In this document: positions 41,641-52,403 of the stretch, piece after piece
Position numbering within the stretch: the first letter of the stretch is position 1
Layout: each line of letters starts with the position of its first letter
Assembly: GCF_023101345.1 (NCBI RefSeq)
Contig: NZ_CP095848.1
Coordinates: forward strand, 4,056,001 to 4,120,000
Origin: Hymenobacter sublimis
GTDB taxonomy: Bacteria; Bacteroidota; Bacteroidia; Cytophagales; Hymenobacteraceae
Reading direction: 5' to 3'
DNA length: 64,000 bases
Made by a program: the position numbers and the translations under genes
Notes under the pieces: generated by a model
The model's input: the letters and a program-made list of their open reading frames with translations, nothing else
Database searches by the model: none
What the model was told of the DNA's origin: nothing

Positions 41641-41849
41641 AGGGCAGACAAGTAGAAATGAAACTCAGTCAGCCAAACGGGAAAACCCGTGCGCAGGTTG
41701 GCTCTGTCCGGCTTTTACCGACCTGTTTGCCGCTTATATCGACCAGAAGATTCTTCCCATCGAAGAACACGCCGCGCCCGGCCGGAAACCTCGTACTTTC
41801 CACTCCAGAATTTCAGGTTCTCCCACTTCGCTCTTCTACGCCCTCGCCT

Positions 41850-42278
41850 TTGCTCTTTTCCGCCCACTCTCACGCCCACATCATTGGCTGCTGTCGGCGA
41901 GCCATTGGGGTAGTAGCGCTGGTTTTAGGGGTTGCCCTGACGCCGGCTGCCGCTCAGTCTGCCCCCGGCGCGGTAGCCGCCCCTACGCGTACCATTTCCT
42001 TCACAGGAGCCGTGTTCAGCGACAGTGGACACCCTCTGGCTGGGGCCACCGTTACGGTAGTCGGGCGGGCGGCCAGCACCGTAACCACTAACTCTGAGGG
42101 CTTCTTTATTATGCCGCTGACCGCGGGGCAGCCCGTGCGCTTTCTGGTGGCTTTTCCCGGTCACACGCCTGAGCAGGTAGAGCTGCGCGCCCCCGAGAAG
42201 GAAAAAAATCTGGTAGTTACTCTCCAGACTCAGGCAGACAAGGCCGGCCGCGGCCGCAGCAAGTCCCGGCGCAACTAA
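41850..42278 (+). CDS. Exported carboxypeptidase-regulatory-like domain protein
   Basis: The C-terminal part of this frame (about 100 residues) is a CarboxypepD_reg-like beta sandwich (ISFTGAVFSDSGHPLAGATVTV, TTNSEGFFIMPL, FPGHTPEQVEL) with a basic tail (GRGRSKSRRN). It follows a signal peptide core (VVALVLGVALTPAAAQ). The start is uncertain. The only ATG in frame, at 41658, is 18 bases from the divergent tamB gene and would put the signal peptide 75 residues in. The TTG at 41850 fits the signal peptide better and gives 142 aa. It probably modifies or is part of the envelope; its partner is unknown. Confidence 0.55.
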   Translation: MLFSAHSHAHIIGCCRRAIGVVALVLGVALTPAAAQSAPGAVAAPTRTISFTGAVFSDSGHPLAGATVTVVGRAASTVTTNSEGFFIMPLTAGQPVRFLVAFPGHTPEQVELRAPEKEKNLVVTLQTQADKAGRGRSKSRRN

Positions 42279-42505
42279 TTTGCAGGGCGCCCCTGGGCTG
42301 GCTGCCGGATTTTATTTCGCCTGAGTGACGGAGCTATTCTGGCGCGTCGGCAAGCGAGAAATCAACCAGGCATCAACCACTCATCAACGAAGCATTAGGC
42401 GGCGTAAATAAGCCCTTCTAGGCCAAGCTGTGCCCGCTCCGACGGCTTTTCTTCAGCGCTTTAAGAGTTATCTTTCGGACCCATTTCTAAGTAAATCAGT
42501 CCCCG

Positions 42506-45241
42506 ATGATTCTTCGCTTTACGCTACCCTTCCGCACGACCTGGGGTCAGCGCCTGGTAGTTTGCGGCTCCCTACCCAGCTTGGGCCAGTGGAACCTCGA
42601 CCACGCTCTGAACCTGCACTATCACCCTGATTCTGGCACCTGGGCGCAAGAAATTAGTTTGCCCGATGACCAATTGAGTGTGGTGGAGTACAAATACGTG
42701 CTGCTGGACGAAGGCGACGGGGGCAAGCATTGGGAATGGGGCCCCAACCGAGCCATCACCAACGAGGCCGGCCGCTTCACGCGTATTGTGCTGGAGGACT
42801 TCTGGCGGGCTCCGGCCCTGCCCGAAAACGAGCTGCACACGGCTGCCTTCACCAAGGCCCTGATGCGCCGCCCCGGCCCGCCTACCCCGGCGGCTCCCCT
42901 CCCAGGCTCGGCCAGCTTCGTGGTGCGCTTCCAGCTCTCAGCCCCCCGCGTAGACTCTGACCACCTCCTGTGCGTACTGGGCTCCGACCCGGCTTTGGGT
43001 AGCTGGGACGCCCAGCGGGCCGTTATCCTCTCTGATGCCGCCTACCCCACCTGGCAAGCCGAAGTGGCGCTGGTGAATCCGGAGCAAACGGCCCGGTACA
43101 AGTACGGCATCTGGGACCCGCGCGAGCAGAAAATCGTGCACCTGGAGGCCGGTGAGGACCGCCTGATTTACGCCGCCGAGGATAAGCGCACCTTGCGGGT
43201 AAAGGCCGATGACCACTTCCGCTACCCTACCGGCAATTGGCGCGGGGCGGGCGTAGCCCTGCCGGTGTTTGCCCTGCGCAGCCGCCGCGGCTTGGGTGTG
43301 GGTGAGTTTCCCGACCTCAAGCTACTGGTTGACTGGGCCGTAGCCACCGGCCTGAAGCTGGTGCAGGTACTACCCATCAACGATACCGTAGCCACCCACA
43401 CCTGGGTTGACAGCTACCCCTACGCGGCCATTTCGGTGTTTGCCCTGCACCCTCAGTACCTGAACCTGGAGGCCATTGCCGAGCTACAGGACGAGGCTGC
43501 CCGCCAGGAGCTAGCTCAGCTGCGCGAGGAGCTGAATGCCAAGGACTTCGTGGATTACGAGCCCGTGATGAACGCCAAGTGGAAGTTCATTAAGCAGCTG
43601 TATCAGCAGGAAAAAACCCGCTTCCTGGCCGATGCCGACTACCAGCAGTTCAGGCGGGAGCAGCAGGCGTGGTTGGTACCCTACGCGGCCTTCTCGGGTC
43701 TGCGCGACCGGTTCAACACCGCCGATTTCAGCCAGTGGCCCGAGGAGTTCCGCACCCCCGCCCAGGTAGCCGAGCTAACCCGCGAAGACAGCCCCGGCTT
43801 TGACGAGTTCGGCATCCATTTCTTCACCCAGTACTACCTCGACAAGCAGTTGCGCGAGGCCGTAGACTACGCCCGCCAGCACGGGGTAGTGGTGAAAGGC
43901 GACTTACCCATTGGCATCTACCGCCACTCCGTAGACGCCTGGACCCAGCCCGAGCTCTACCACATGCACCAGCAGGCCGGCGCCCCCCCAGACGACTTTT
44001 CAGTGACGGGTCAGAACTGGCGCTTCCCAACGTATAACTGGGAGCGGATGGCCGAAGATGGCTACCAGTGGTGGCAGCAGCGCATGGGCCACTTGGCCCG
44101 CTACTTCGACGCCCTGCGCATAGACCATATCCTGGGTTTTTTCCGCATCTGGGAGATTCCTGGCCACTCGGTTGAGGGCTTGTTGGGTCACTTCTCACCG
44201 GCTCTACCCCTACCCCAGCACGAAATTGAGCAGCGCATTGGGTGGTTTGATTACGGCCGCCTGTGCGAGCCCTACATCCGCTGGCACGTGCTGCAGGAAA
44301 CCTTCCACGGGCAGGCCCAGGCCGTGTTCGATGAGTTCATGGAGGATGCCGGCTACGGGGCTATCCGCCTGAAGGAGTTTGTCCGGACCCAGCGGCAGGT
44401 AGAGGCGGTCATGGGCGAAAAGATGCAGCAAGACCCAGCTAATACCGACCACTACACCTGGCTGCGCACTGGCCTGTACCGGCTCATCAACGAGGTGCTA
44501 TTCGTGCCCGATGATCAGCAGCCCGGCTTCTACCACCCGCGCATTACCCTGCACCTGAGCCGCTCGTTCCGGGAGCTGGACGACCAGACCCGTCCGCGCC
44601 TGCAGGAGCTGTACTTCGACTTCTTCTACCGCCGCCACGAGGATTTCTGGCGCCGCCAGGGCCTAGTAAAGCTCCCCGCCGTACGCTGGGCCACCGACAT
44701 GCTGATCTGCGGCGAAGACCTAGGGATGGTACCCGAATCGGTGCCCGGCGTGATGAAAGCCCTCGGCATTCTGGGCCTGAACATTCAGCGCATGCCCTCT
44801 GATCCAAGCGTGGAGTTCGGTAACCCGGCCGTGGCACCTTACCTCTCCGTCGTCAGCCCCGGCTCCCACGACATGAGCACGGTACGGGGCTGGTGGGAAG
44901 AAGACCGGGAGCAAACTCAGCGCTTCTTCGAGCATCTGCTCGGGCACTGGGGCCAGCAGGCGCCGCAGTACTGCGAGCCCTGGGTAGCCCGCGAAATCAC
45001 GGAGCAGCACCTGCACTCCCCCGCCATGTGGGCCATCTTCCCCCTGCAGGATTTGCTGGCCATGAGCGAACCACTACGCCGGCAGGACCCACTGGCCGAA
45101 CAAATTAACGTGCCCGCCAACCCGACCCATTTTTGGAAATACCGGCTCCACCTTCCAATTGAAGAGTTGCTGGAAGAAGTTGATTTTAACCACGAAATCA
45201 AAAAAACAGTACACCAGAGCGGCAGAATACAGGTGTACTAG
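42506..45241 (+). CDS. malQ: 4-alpha-glucanotransferase (GH77) with two CBM20 domains
   Basis: This enzyme transfers alpha-1,4-glucan segments between maltodextrins. The 911-aa protein begins with two starch-binding CBM20 modules (about 1-105, with VCGSLPSLGQWN, and about 130-235, with VLGSDPALGSWD). The GH77 barrel follows from about 250. Catalytic residues are D540 (RIDHILGFFR), E737 (CGEDLGMVP) and D789 (GSHDMSTVRGWW). The N-terminal double CBM20 layout is typical of Bacteroidota and plant DPE2-like enzymes. It has no signal peptide and so works on cytoplasmic glycogen or imported maltodextrin. A strong terminator follows. No other glycogen gene is adjacent. Confidence 0.93.
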   Translation: MILRFTLPFRTTWGQRLVVCGSLPSLGQWNLDHALNLHYHPDSGTWAQEISLPDDQLSVVEYKYVLLDEGDGGKHWEWGPNRAITNEAGRFTRIVLEDFWRAPALPENELHTAAFTKALMRRPGPPTPAAPLPGSASFVVRFQLSAPRVDSDHLLCVLGSDPALGSWDAQRAVILSDAAYPTWQAEVALVNPEQTARYKYGIWDPREQKIVHLEAGEDRLIYAAEDKRTLRVKADDHFRYPTGNWRGAGVALPVFALRSRRGLGVGEFPDLKLLVDWAVATGLKLVQVLPINDTVATHTWVDSYPYAAISVFALHPQYLNLEAIAELQDEAARQELAQLREELNAKDFVDYEPVMNAKWKFIKQLYQQEKTRFLADADYQQFRREQQAWLVPYAAFSGLRDRFNTADFSQWPEEFRTPAQVAELTREDSPGFDEFGIHFFTQYYLDKQLREAVDYARQHGVVVKGDLPIGIYRHSVDAWTQPELYHMHQQAGAPPDDFSVTGQNWRFPTYNWERMAEDGYQWWQQRMGHLARYFDALRIDHILGFFRIWEIPGHSVEGLLGHFSPALPLPQHEIEQRIGWFDYGRLCEPYIRWHVLQETFHGQAQAVFDEFMEDAGYGAIRLKEFVRTQRQVEAVMGEKMQQDPANTDHYTWLRTGLYRLINEVLFVPDDQQPGFYHPRITLHLSRSFRELDDQTRPRLQELYFDFFYRRHEDFWRRQGLVKLPAVRWATDMLICGEDLGMVPESVPGVMKALGILGLNIQRMPSDPSVEFGNPAVAPYLSVVSPGSHDMSTVRGWWEEDREQTQRFFEHLLGHWGQQAPQYCEPWVAREITEQHLHSPAMWAIFPLQDLLAMSEPLRRQDPLAEQINVPANPTHFWKYRLHLPIEELLEEVDFNHEIKKTVHQSGRIQVY

Positions 45242-45267
45242 CCTTTCTTCTTTTTATCTCATATATG

Positions 45268-45301
45268 GAAGCCTTGCTGGCATAGCAAGGCTTCTTTTTT
45301 T
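45268..45301 (+). terminator. Terminator of malQ
   Basis: A perfect 11-bp stem (GAAGCCTTGCT / AGCAAGGCTTC) with a 5-base loop is followed by seven T residues. Confidence 0.9.
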
Positions 45302-45490
45302 GTTAACACTTCCGGTAAATCCAATTGGTATTTCTATTTCGTAGAAGGAAAAGTATAATTGTATTTGAATGTGAATGTTGAAGCATATAGGATGATTCTT
45401 ATACCTAAGCTTAGCTTAATAAAATTGTGTATTCACCGAGAACACAGGACTATTGAGCGAGAACAACTCCTCTGTACTACACGAGCGAAG

Positions 45491-45498
45491 TAGTTTTG
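45491..45498 (+). promoter_or_regulatory. Candidate -7 element of the first adhesin gene
   Basis: TAGTTTTG matches the Bacteroidota TAnnTTTG element exactly, 74 bases before the ATG. No convincing -33 element was found at the right distance. Confidence 0.3.
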
Positions 45499-45572
45499 AG
45501 CTTATACCTACTCCTTAAGACGCCGCTTAACACGGCACTTTGCACTGACACTTTTCACACACTTACTTACAC

Positions 45573-48500
45573 ATGAAAACACTCTTACGATCAGCAGTCC
45601 TGCTGTTGGCATGGGGGGCGGTTGAAATACCGCAAGCCCGGGCGCAGACCTGTGCTCAAACCAGTACCGTTGGTTACCGAACGAATGCCGGAACTACGGA
45701 TGTAGCTAAAAGGACGGCCACTGAAACAGTTGGCGGTACTAATTTCACCTATGGTACCTATACGGTAGGTAACCCAGGTACTTCCACGCTCGATATTTTT
45801 GATCTAAGCAGCACTTACACTGCTCAGATAGATGGACGAGCTCTTATCTGGCGTCAGCAGCGGGCGTCAGCATTACCGGCTGGCACTGCTTCTACAGATA
45901 TTAACCTGAACACACCTTATGTAACTCAGGTTACGCTCACGTTTACTCGTGAGGTATCAAACCTGTCCTTTGTGGTACAGGATATTGATAAAGGCCGGCA
46001 AACAGCAGATGCTGCTACGAATGGTGGCAGCGAGTACACAGACGAACTGACTTTCAGCGCCTTAAACGGCAGCAACCAAGCGGTTCCGTTAGCTGGCAGC
46101 AATGTTACGCTAGGAAGCAACAACACAAACAGTTTCGTTAGTGGAGTAGCTATTACCACCAGTGTTGGTACTTACTCTACACAAGGCGTGCGGGGCACTG
46201 CCCTGAACGGTACTACTACTACACCAAACAGAGCCGGTAACGTAACTGTCACGTTTGCTGAACCTGTGCGTACGGTCACGATGTTCTTTCGTAACCTTAA
46301 TACGTCTAATCTTACGGCCACTGGAGCTGCCAACCCCACGCGCCTGCAAACCATTGGTATTGAACAGATTTCCTGGTGCACTCAAGCCGATGTAACGACC
46401 TCAATCACTGCTCCTGGCTCGTTGAGCGCTGGTCAGGTTTCGGGTAACTACACGGCCACGTTCACTAACAACGGCCCCGATGTAGCCGCCAGCACCACGC
46501 GTACGGTTAGCATTCCGGCTAACCGGGCCTCGGCTGTATCGGCCCCAACTGGTGCCGTAACTGGCAGCCAAGCGGCAGGCTGGACGATTACTTATCCGGC
46601 CGGCACTAACGTGGCAGCTGGCGCAGGTGGCGCAGTAAGCTACAACTTTACCCTGACGCCCGGCCCGCTTACCAGCGGTCAGGACATAGCTGTAACTAGC
46701 AGCACGAGCACCACCACTAATGAAGGCGCTAATACCGCTGCCAACACCGCTACTGTAACTCGCACCGTCGGTGCAGTAGCCGACGTAACAACAACCCTGA
46801 CGGCGCCAGCTAGTTTGGCAGCTGGTCAAGTATCCGGCAACTACACGGCCACGTTCACCAACAACGGTCCTTCGGCGGCGGTTAGCACCACGCGCACCGT
46901 CACGATTCCGGGTAATACGGCTTCGGCGGTGTCGACTCCAAGTGGCACCGTAACTGGTAGCCAAGCGGGCGGCTGGACGATTACCTTCCCGGCCGGAAGT
47001 GACGTAGCTTCGGGCAACTCAGTAAGCTACAGCTTCAACCTAACGCCATTACCCGTAGCTAACGTTGTTGTTACCAGCAATACCAGCACCCCCACCAGCC
47101 AAGGCCTCAACGTTGCAGCTGATACTGATACGGAAACCACTGCTGTTACCCCTGTTGCGGATGTAACTACTACGATTACCGGTCCAGGTAGCTTGGCTAC
47201 CGGCCAGGTATCGGGCAACTACACAGCTACGTTTACCAACAATGGTCCTTCCGTAGCAGCTAGCACCACGCGCACCGTCACGATTCCCGCTAACACGGTT
47301 TCGGCGGTATCGGCTCCGACTGGTACCGTGAGCGGTAATGAGGCGACCGGTTGGACGGTTACTTTCCCAGCCGGTACCAACGTGGCGGCCGGTTCAACTG
47401 GTACGGTGAGCTACAACTTCACCATTACGCCTTCGGCAGCCGCCAGCGGCAACACTCTGGCTGTAACCAGCAACACATCCACTACTACCAGCCAAGGAGC
47501 TAACTCGGCGCTGGATGCAGCTAGCGTGTCGTATACGGTGACGCCGATTGCCGACGTCACGGTGAGCATCACTGGTCCGACCACGCTTTACGCCGGCCAG
47601 CCCACGGGCGCGTACACGGCTACCTTTACCAACCTCGGCCCCAGCACTGCTACCACGGTAGGCCGCACGGTAACCTTACCGGTTGGGGCCTCGCTTTCTT
47701 CCGATCAGCTGACAGCCATCCAGAATGCTTACTCAACTGCCAGCTACGACCCCACAACGCGCGTCATCAACTTCGGCTCGGTTGCTTCACTAGCCGATAA
47801 CGCCACGAGCACCGTATCGTTTGCCTTCACGGCTCCAACTGCCATCAGCACCACCCTGGCTGTAACGGCCAGCACCAGCGCCGCCACGGCGGAGGGCGCG
47901 AATGCTGCACCTAACAACGCTTCGCTGACACTGAGCACGGTAACGGCTGCCGATGTAACGGCCAGCATTACGGCTGCCCCCGTGGTAGCTGGTGCCACTA
48001 CCGGCACGTTTAACGTGAGCTTCAGCAACAACGGTCCGCAAGATGCGGCCGGAGTAGTGTACACCGTACAGTTGCCGGCCGGCCTGACTACTGGTACCGG
48101 GAACACGGTAACCCCCAGCAACAGCGGCAGCTACGATAACGCAACGGGTTTGGTGACCTTCCCTGCGGCCGCTACCACCTTGGCTAACGGCGGCTCTTTT
48201 GCTCCTACCATCACGTACACCCTGAGCAGTTCCTCGGCGCCGGTAACAGCTACGGCTCGGGTGACGACGACGACCAACGAAGCAGGCCGCACGGCTAACA
48301 ACGTGGATTACGCCACGATAGGTACGGCCTTCGACCTGACAACGACGCTCAGCGGTCCGACTTCGGCCATTGCTGGCTCACCAGTTACGCTTTACGTCAC
48401 GACGACTAACAACGGCGCCAACACGGCTGCTACGGCCGCGCAAGTGGTGCAGCTCCCTACCGGCCTGAGTGGCCTGTACATCACCAACGGCGGCACCTAC

Positions 48501-51500
48501 AACAGCGGCAACGGGGTGGTTACTTTCCCGACCCTGAACAACCTGCCCGCCGGCCAGACGGTAACCAATAGCATCAGCTTCCTGGCCCCAACTACCCCGT
48601 TTGCGCCTTCGGCCACGGTGAGCACCACCTCCGGTACGGAAACTGTTACGAACAACAACGTCGCGTACCTGAACAGCGCCACAAGCACCAACCTGACGTT
48701 GACGGGCGCTACCACTTCGCTCGCCAACGAATCGACGACTATCACGGCGAACCAGACGGTAGTGGCAGCTGGAACGGCGGTTACGTACACCGTAACGGCT
48801 ACTAACAATGGCCCCACCTCAACCACGGGCGTAGTACAGCGCGTGCAGTTGCTGCCCGGTCTGACCACGGCCAACCTGAGCGTTACCGGTGCCAACGGCG
48901 TTGCATCAGGTTCGGGAGCAACAGCTATTATCACCTTTGGTAGCACGGCTACCTATAGTGTAGCGACGGGTGTGTTGACCTACGGCACGCTGACCAACCA
49001 AGCCAGCGGTAACACAAACACGTTCCCCACCTTCACCGTGGTTACCCCCCCTACCGTTGGCAACGATGGCCAGATGGTGGCTACGGCTTCGGTGACATCA
49101 AACCTGAGCGACAACGTACCGGCTGATAACGTAGCTTCGGTAACCGTGAAGGTGCGTACTACCCCCGAGGTAACTACGACCATCAGCGGCCCCAGCACGA
49201 CGGTGGCCGGCCTGCCAGTGTCCTATGTAGTACGGTTCGCCAATGCCGGCACTACTACCGCTACCACGGTGAAGGAAACTGCCCAGCTGCCTGCCGGCCT
49301 CAACGGCGTAATCGTTACGGATGCGAACGGCACTACCGTAACTGGCGCGACCTACAACAGCACGACGGGCCTGGTAACCTTCCCCGACGTAGCCTTCGAC
49401 GCCGCCGGCGCGGTACAAGCGTACACCGTAACGTTCACGGCTCCTGGCCAGAACTTCCCGGTTATTAGCGCCATTACCAGCGTAACCGCTGATGGCGTGA
49501 GCACCAACAACTCGGCCAACCTACTGACGGCGGTAACGGCTAATGCTGACTTGACTGTGAGCATCAACGGTCCAGAAACGGCTGTAATCGGCAACCCGGT
49601 CACCTACGTTGTGACGATGACGAACAACGGCCCCACCACGGCCAGCAACGCCTTCGCTACCCTGCAGCTGCCCGCTAACCTAACCAACGTGCAAGTAGGT
49701 CCCGGCATTGGCACCAGCACTGCCAGCTATGACACTGGATCAGGCCTGCTCACCTTCGCCACGGCGCCTACGCTGGCCACAGGTGGCAGCGTAGTAAACT
49801 ACGTGACTTTTACCATGCCCAACCCCACGGGTGGCTCGCTCACGCCAGTTGCTAGCGTGAGCAGCGCCACCACCGATGTAGTAGCTAGCAATAACAGAGT
49901 GGCTCTGACTACCAGCATTGCTCCCACTACAACGGAAACGGCAGATTTGGTAACCAGCGTTTCCCTGAATGGTGCACCTACCTCGGTGCTTGCGGGTTCC
50001 ACCGTCACGTACATTGTTGCTTACCGAAACCAGGCGGGCAGCACAGCCACTAGCGTAGTACGTACGGTTAACCTGCCCACCGGTCTGTCGGCTGGTACGC
50101 TCCAGGTAGGCGGGGTAACGGGTACTTTGTCCGGTAACGTAATTACGTTCAGCAGCGGCCCGGCTTCCGGCGCCACCTACGACGTAACAACGGGCCTCTT
50201 GACCTTCGCTCCGCTCGCTAGCTTGGCCGTGAATGCTGCTAGTGACAGCTACACCGTGTCGTTCCCGGCTCCGGTGGGCAGCGGTCAGTTGGTAGTAATT
50301 TCCGAAATAGCTTCGGCTACTTCTGAAAGCGGCGCGGGCGTCAACCGCGCTAACAGCAGCGTTACCGTTAACAACAGCTTCGACGTGACGACCAGCCTGG
50401 AAGGCCCCACCACGGCGACTCCCGGCACTATCAACACGTACTCGGTAACTACGCTTAACAATGGTCCGTCGGCTGCTTCGACTCCCACTACCCAGACGGT
50501 TACCTTGCCCTCGGCCCTAACGGTTGCCAACCTGCAGGTAGATGGTCTGACGGGCACGCTCTCAGGCTCGACTATCACGTTCACGAGCGGCTCGACGCCG
50601 GTAGCTACCTATAACACTGGTTCGGGTACTCTAACCTTCAGCGCTATTACTAGCCTGCCGGCTGGGGTGGCGAATGCAGTAGTGCACTCCTTCTCGCTGC
50701 CGATGCCTGCGACGGGCAACCTGCTGCTTTCTGCATCGGTAACTTCGGCTGGTGAAGACGCTAACTCGCTGCCCAACACGGACCAGTTGACCACTACTCC
50801 GCTCAACATTGCGCCGGTAGCTCAAAACGTGTGGAACACCTTGCAAAGCGTTCGGGGCAACACCTCGGCCACGCCGCTGGCTATTTCCCCGCTGAACGCC
50901 ACGGATGCAGGCGGATCTATTGTCTCGTACACCATCACGTCGCTTCCGACTTCGGGCACCCTGTACTACAACGGCGTAGTTGCTACCACTGCGGCTGGTC
51001 TAGTTACGGACCCCACGAAGCTCAGCTACGTACCGGCTCCCAACTTTGTGGGTAATGCATTCTTCACGTACACGGCCACCGACAATGGTGGTTTGGTATC
51101 CCCGGCAGCTTTGTATACCATCCCGGTAGCTCAGGATCTCAGTTCAGCCTATACTGTCTTCAATGACAGCAAAGGCGGCGCGAATCCTTACGTCAATGGT
51201 GATGTGCTGGCGCAGATTACGGACCTGAATACAGCTGTATACAACAGTGCCGGCGTTATCTATGACCCAGCGACCGGCTTGCTGCAAACCGGTGCAGTTA
51301 ACGGTCTGCCTACCACGGGTACTAATGCAGTCCTAGCTTCCGGCACTCTGCCGGCGGGGGTAAGCCTAGACCCGATTACGGGCCGCATCTTCGTGAGCAA
51401 CGCTCGTCTGCTGCTGCCCGTTACCTCGGCCCAGTCGTACACGGTAAACGTAACCACTACCGACATCAATGGCGGTACTAACACGGCCCCGGTTACCTTC

Positions 51501-52073
51501 ACCATTGGTGCCCGTCCGCTGCCTGTAACGCTGGTAAGCTTCACGGCCCAGGCGGCTGGTCAGGATGCTAAAATCACTTGGGCTACGTCGCAGGAGCTGA
51601 ATAACGACCACTTCGTGGTGGAGCGCAGTTTTGATGCGGTGAACTTCCAGGCAATTGGGGAAGTGAAGGGCCAGGGTACTACTGCCCAGGCGCACACCTA
51701 TAGCTTCATGGACCGCGGCGTAAGCCGAGTGGCTACTAGCTCAGTTGGCTACTACCGCCTGCGGCAGGTAGATACTGATGGCACCGCAACCCGCACGGAG
51801 GTACGGATCGTTACCTTCCCGAAAGCGTCAGTTGACGTGGCCGTATATCCCAGCCCGGCCACCACTCAAGCTACCCTTGATCTGCGCAATCAGACTGAAG
51901 GTAGCTACCAGGTGCAGGTATTAGATGCCACAGGCCGCTTAGTCTACACAACAACGGCTCTTGGTAAACAAACACTGGAACTGCCTGTACAAAACTGGCC
52001 CACTGGGGTCTACTTCGTACGTGTGCAATCAACTCAAGGCGCTGTTACTACCCTGCGGTTTAGCAAGGAATAG
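45573..52073 (+). CDS. Giant T9SS-secreted protein with about 11 DUF11-like repeats
   Basis: The 2166-aa protein has a signal peptide (MKTLLRSAVLLLAWGAVEIPQARA). An N-terminal beta domain spans about 25-270. About 11 DUF11-like Ig-fold repeats follow, of 110-150 residues each, from about 272 to 1745. Each starts with a motif like ADVTTTITGPGSLATGQVSG and includes YTATFTNNGP. Then come a cadherin-like domain (GNAFFTYTATDNGG), a further beta repeat and a module LPVTLVSFTAQAAGQDAKI. The end is a type A T9SS sorting domain (VAVYPSPATTQATLDL, GVYFVRVQSTQ). It should be displayed on or released from the cell surface, most likely as an adhesin or matrix protein. The first repeats are near-identical in DNA. 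Confidence 0.88.
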   Translation: MKTLLRSAVLLLAWGAVEIPQARAQTCAQTSTVGYRTNAGTTDVAKRTATETVGGTNFTYGTYTVGNPGTSTLDIFDLSSTYTAQIDGRALIWRQQRASALPAGTASTDINLNTPYVTQVTLTFTREVSNLSFVVQDIDKGRQTADAATNGGSEYTDELTFSALNGSNQAVPLAGSNVTLGSNNTNSFVSGVAITTSVGTYSTQGVRGTALNGTTTTPNRAGNVTVTFAEPVRTVTMFFRNLNTSNLTATGAANPTRLQTIGIEQISWCTQADVTTSITAPGSLSAGQVSGNYTATFTNNGPDVAASTTRTVSIPANRASAVSAPTGAVTGSQAAGWTITYPAGTNVAAGAGGAVSYNFTLTPGPLTSGQDIAVTSSTSTTTNEGANTAANTATVTRTVGAVADVTTTLTAPASLAAGQVSGNYTATFTNNGPSAAVSTTRTVTIPGNTASAVSTPSGTVTGSQAGGWTITFPAGSDVASGNSVSYSFNLTPLPVANVVVTSNTSTPTSQGLNVAADTDTETTAVTPVADVTTTITGPGSLATGQVSGNYTATFTNNGPSVAASTTRTVTIPANTVSAVSAPTGTVSGNEATGWTVTFPAGTNVAAGSTGTVSYNFTITPSAAASGNTLAVTSNTSTTTSQGANSALDAASVSYTVTPIADVTVSITGPTTLYAGQPTGAYTATFTNLGPSTATTVGRTVTLPVGASLSSDQLTAIQNAYSTASYDPTTRVINFGSVASLADNATSTVSFAFTAPTAISTTLAVTASTSAATAEGANAAPNNASLTLSTVTAADVTASITAAPVVAGATTGTFNVSFSNNGPQDAAGVVYTVQLPAGLTTGTGNTVTPSNSGSYDNATGLVTFPAAATTLANGGSFAPTITYTLSSSSAPVTATARVTTTTNEAGRTANNVDYATIGTAFDLTTTLSGPTSAIAGSPVTLYVTTTNNGANTAATAAQVVQLPTGLSGLYITNGGTYNSGNGVVTFPTLNNLPAGQTVTNSISFLAPTTPFAPSATVSTTSGTETVTNNNVAYLNSATSTNLTLTGATTSLANESTTITANQTVVAAGTAVTYTVTATNNGPTSTTGVVQRVQLLPGLTTANLSVTGANGVASGSGATAIITFGSTATYSVATGVLTYGTLTNQASGNTNTFPTFTVVTPPTVGNDGQMVATASVTSNLSDNVPADNVASVTVKVRTTPEVTTTISGPSTTVAGLPVSYVVRFANAGTTTATTVKETAQLPAGLNGVIVTDANGTTVTGATYNSTTGLVTFPDVAFDAAGAVQAYTVTFTAPGQNFPVISAITSVTADGVSTNNSANLLTAVTANADLTVSINGPETAVIGNPVTYVVTMTNNGPTTASNAFATLQLPANLTNVQVGPGIGTSTASYDTGSGLLTFATAPTLATGGSVVNYVTFTMPNPTGGSLTPVASVSSATTDVVASNNRVALTTSIAPTTTETADLVTSVSLNGAPTSVLAGSTVTYIVAYRNQAGSTATSVVRTVNLPTGLSAGTLQVGGVTGTLSGNVITFSSGPASGATYDVTTGLLTFAPLASLAVNAASDSYTVSFPAPVGSGQLVVISEIASATSESGAGVNRANSSVTVNNSFDVTTSLEGPTTATPGTINTYSVTTLNNGPSAASTPTTQTVTLPSALTVANLQVDGLTGTLSGSTITFTSGSTPVATYNTGSGTLTFSAITSLPAGVANAVVHSFSLPMPATGNLLLSASVTSAGEDANSLPNTDQLTTTPLNIAPVAQNVWNTLQSVRGNTSATPLAISPLNATDAGGSIVSYTITSLPTSGTLYYNGVVATTAAGLVTDPTKLSYVPAPNFVGNAFFTYTATDNGGLVSPAALYTIPVAQDLSSAYTVFNDSKGGANPYVNGDVLAQITDLNTAVYNSAGVIYDPATGLLQTGAVNGLPTTGTNAVLASGTLPAGVSLDPITGRIFVSNARLLLPVTSAQSYTVNVTTTDINGGTNTAPVTFTIGARPLPVTLVSFTAQAAGQDAKITWATSQELNNDHFVVERSFDAVNFQAIGEVKGQGTTAQAHTYSFMDRGVSRVATSSVGYYRLRQVDTDGTATRTEVRIVTFPKASVDVAVYPSPATTQATLDLRNQTEGSYQVQVLDATGRLVYTTTALGKQTLELPVQNWPTGVYFVRVQSTQGAVTTLRFSKE

Positions 52074-52096
52074 CAAGTAGGCTCTTTTCATAATAG

Positions 52097-52130
52097 CAGG
52101 CCGTTCCGGTATTCGGGGCGGCCTGTTGTT
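52097..52130 (+). terminator. Terminator of the first adhesin gene
   Basis: A 12-bp stem (CAGGCCGTTCCG / CGGGGCGGCCTG with two wobble pairs) and a 5-base loop are followed by TTGTTGT. Confidence 0.7.
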
Positions 52131-52311
52131 GTGTATGGCTGTTAGCACGCAGCTATTTTGTGCTATACTAGATGCCTGTCTCAAATTGGGTTTCATCTAC
52201 ATTTATAAGCAAACACCTGATTATCAGTATTATGATTAATATCCTACTTGCATCTTATGTTATCTTTACGTGTTTGTTTGTACAATTTTTCAATTAGGGA
52301 ATAGAAAGATG

Positions 52312-52319
52312 TAATTTTG
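52312..52319 (+). promoter_or_regulatory. Candidate -7 element of the second adhesin gene
   Basis: TAATTTTG matches TAnnTTTG exactly, 84 bases before the ATG in an AT-rich region. TTTG at 52277-52280 lies further upstream than the usual -33 spacing, so the call is tentative. Confidence 0.35.
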
Positions 52320-52403
52320 AGACGTTTGCCATTCAGTTAATAGGACTTTAACCTACCCATCGGCAAGTTTTCTTACTCAATAGTTACATTCTTTCTTTCA
52401 TAA

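Larger units (their letters stand above)
45242..45572. other. AT-rich intergenic region before the first adhesin gene
   Basis: After the malQ terminator this 330-base gap is noticeably AT-rich compared with neighbouring genes. It contains one exact TAnnTTTG match at 45491-45498. I see no gene in it. Confidence 0.5.
52074..52403. other. AT-rich intergenic region between the two adhesin genes
   Basis: After the terminator at 52097-52130 this gap is AT-rich (for example around 52200-52320), like the one before the first adhesin gene. It holds an exact TAnnTTTG match at 52312-52319. No gene is seen. Confidence 0.5.

Noticed and set aside
46387..47550. CRISPR-like regular repetition
   Set aside because: The period is about 375-395 bases, the reading frame is open throughout and the repeats translate into DUF11-like Ig domains.
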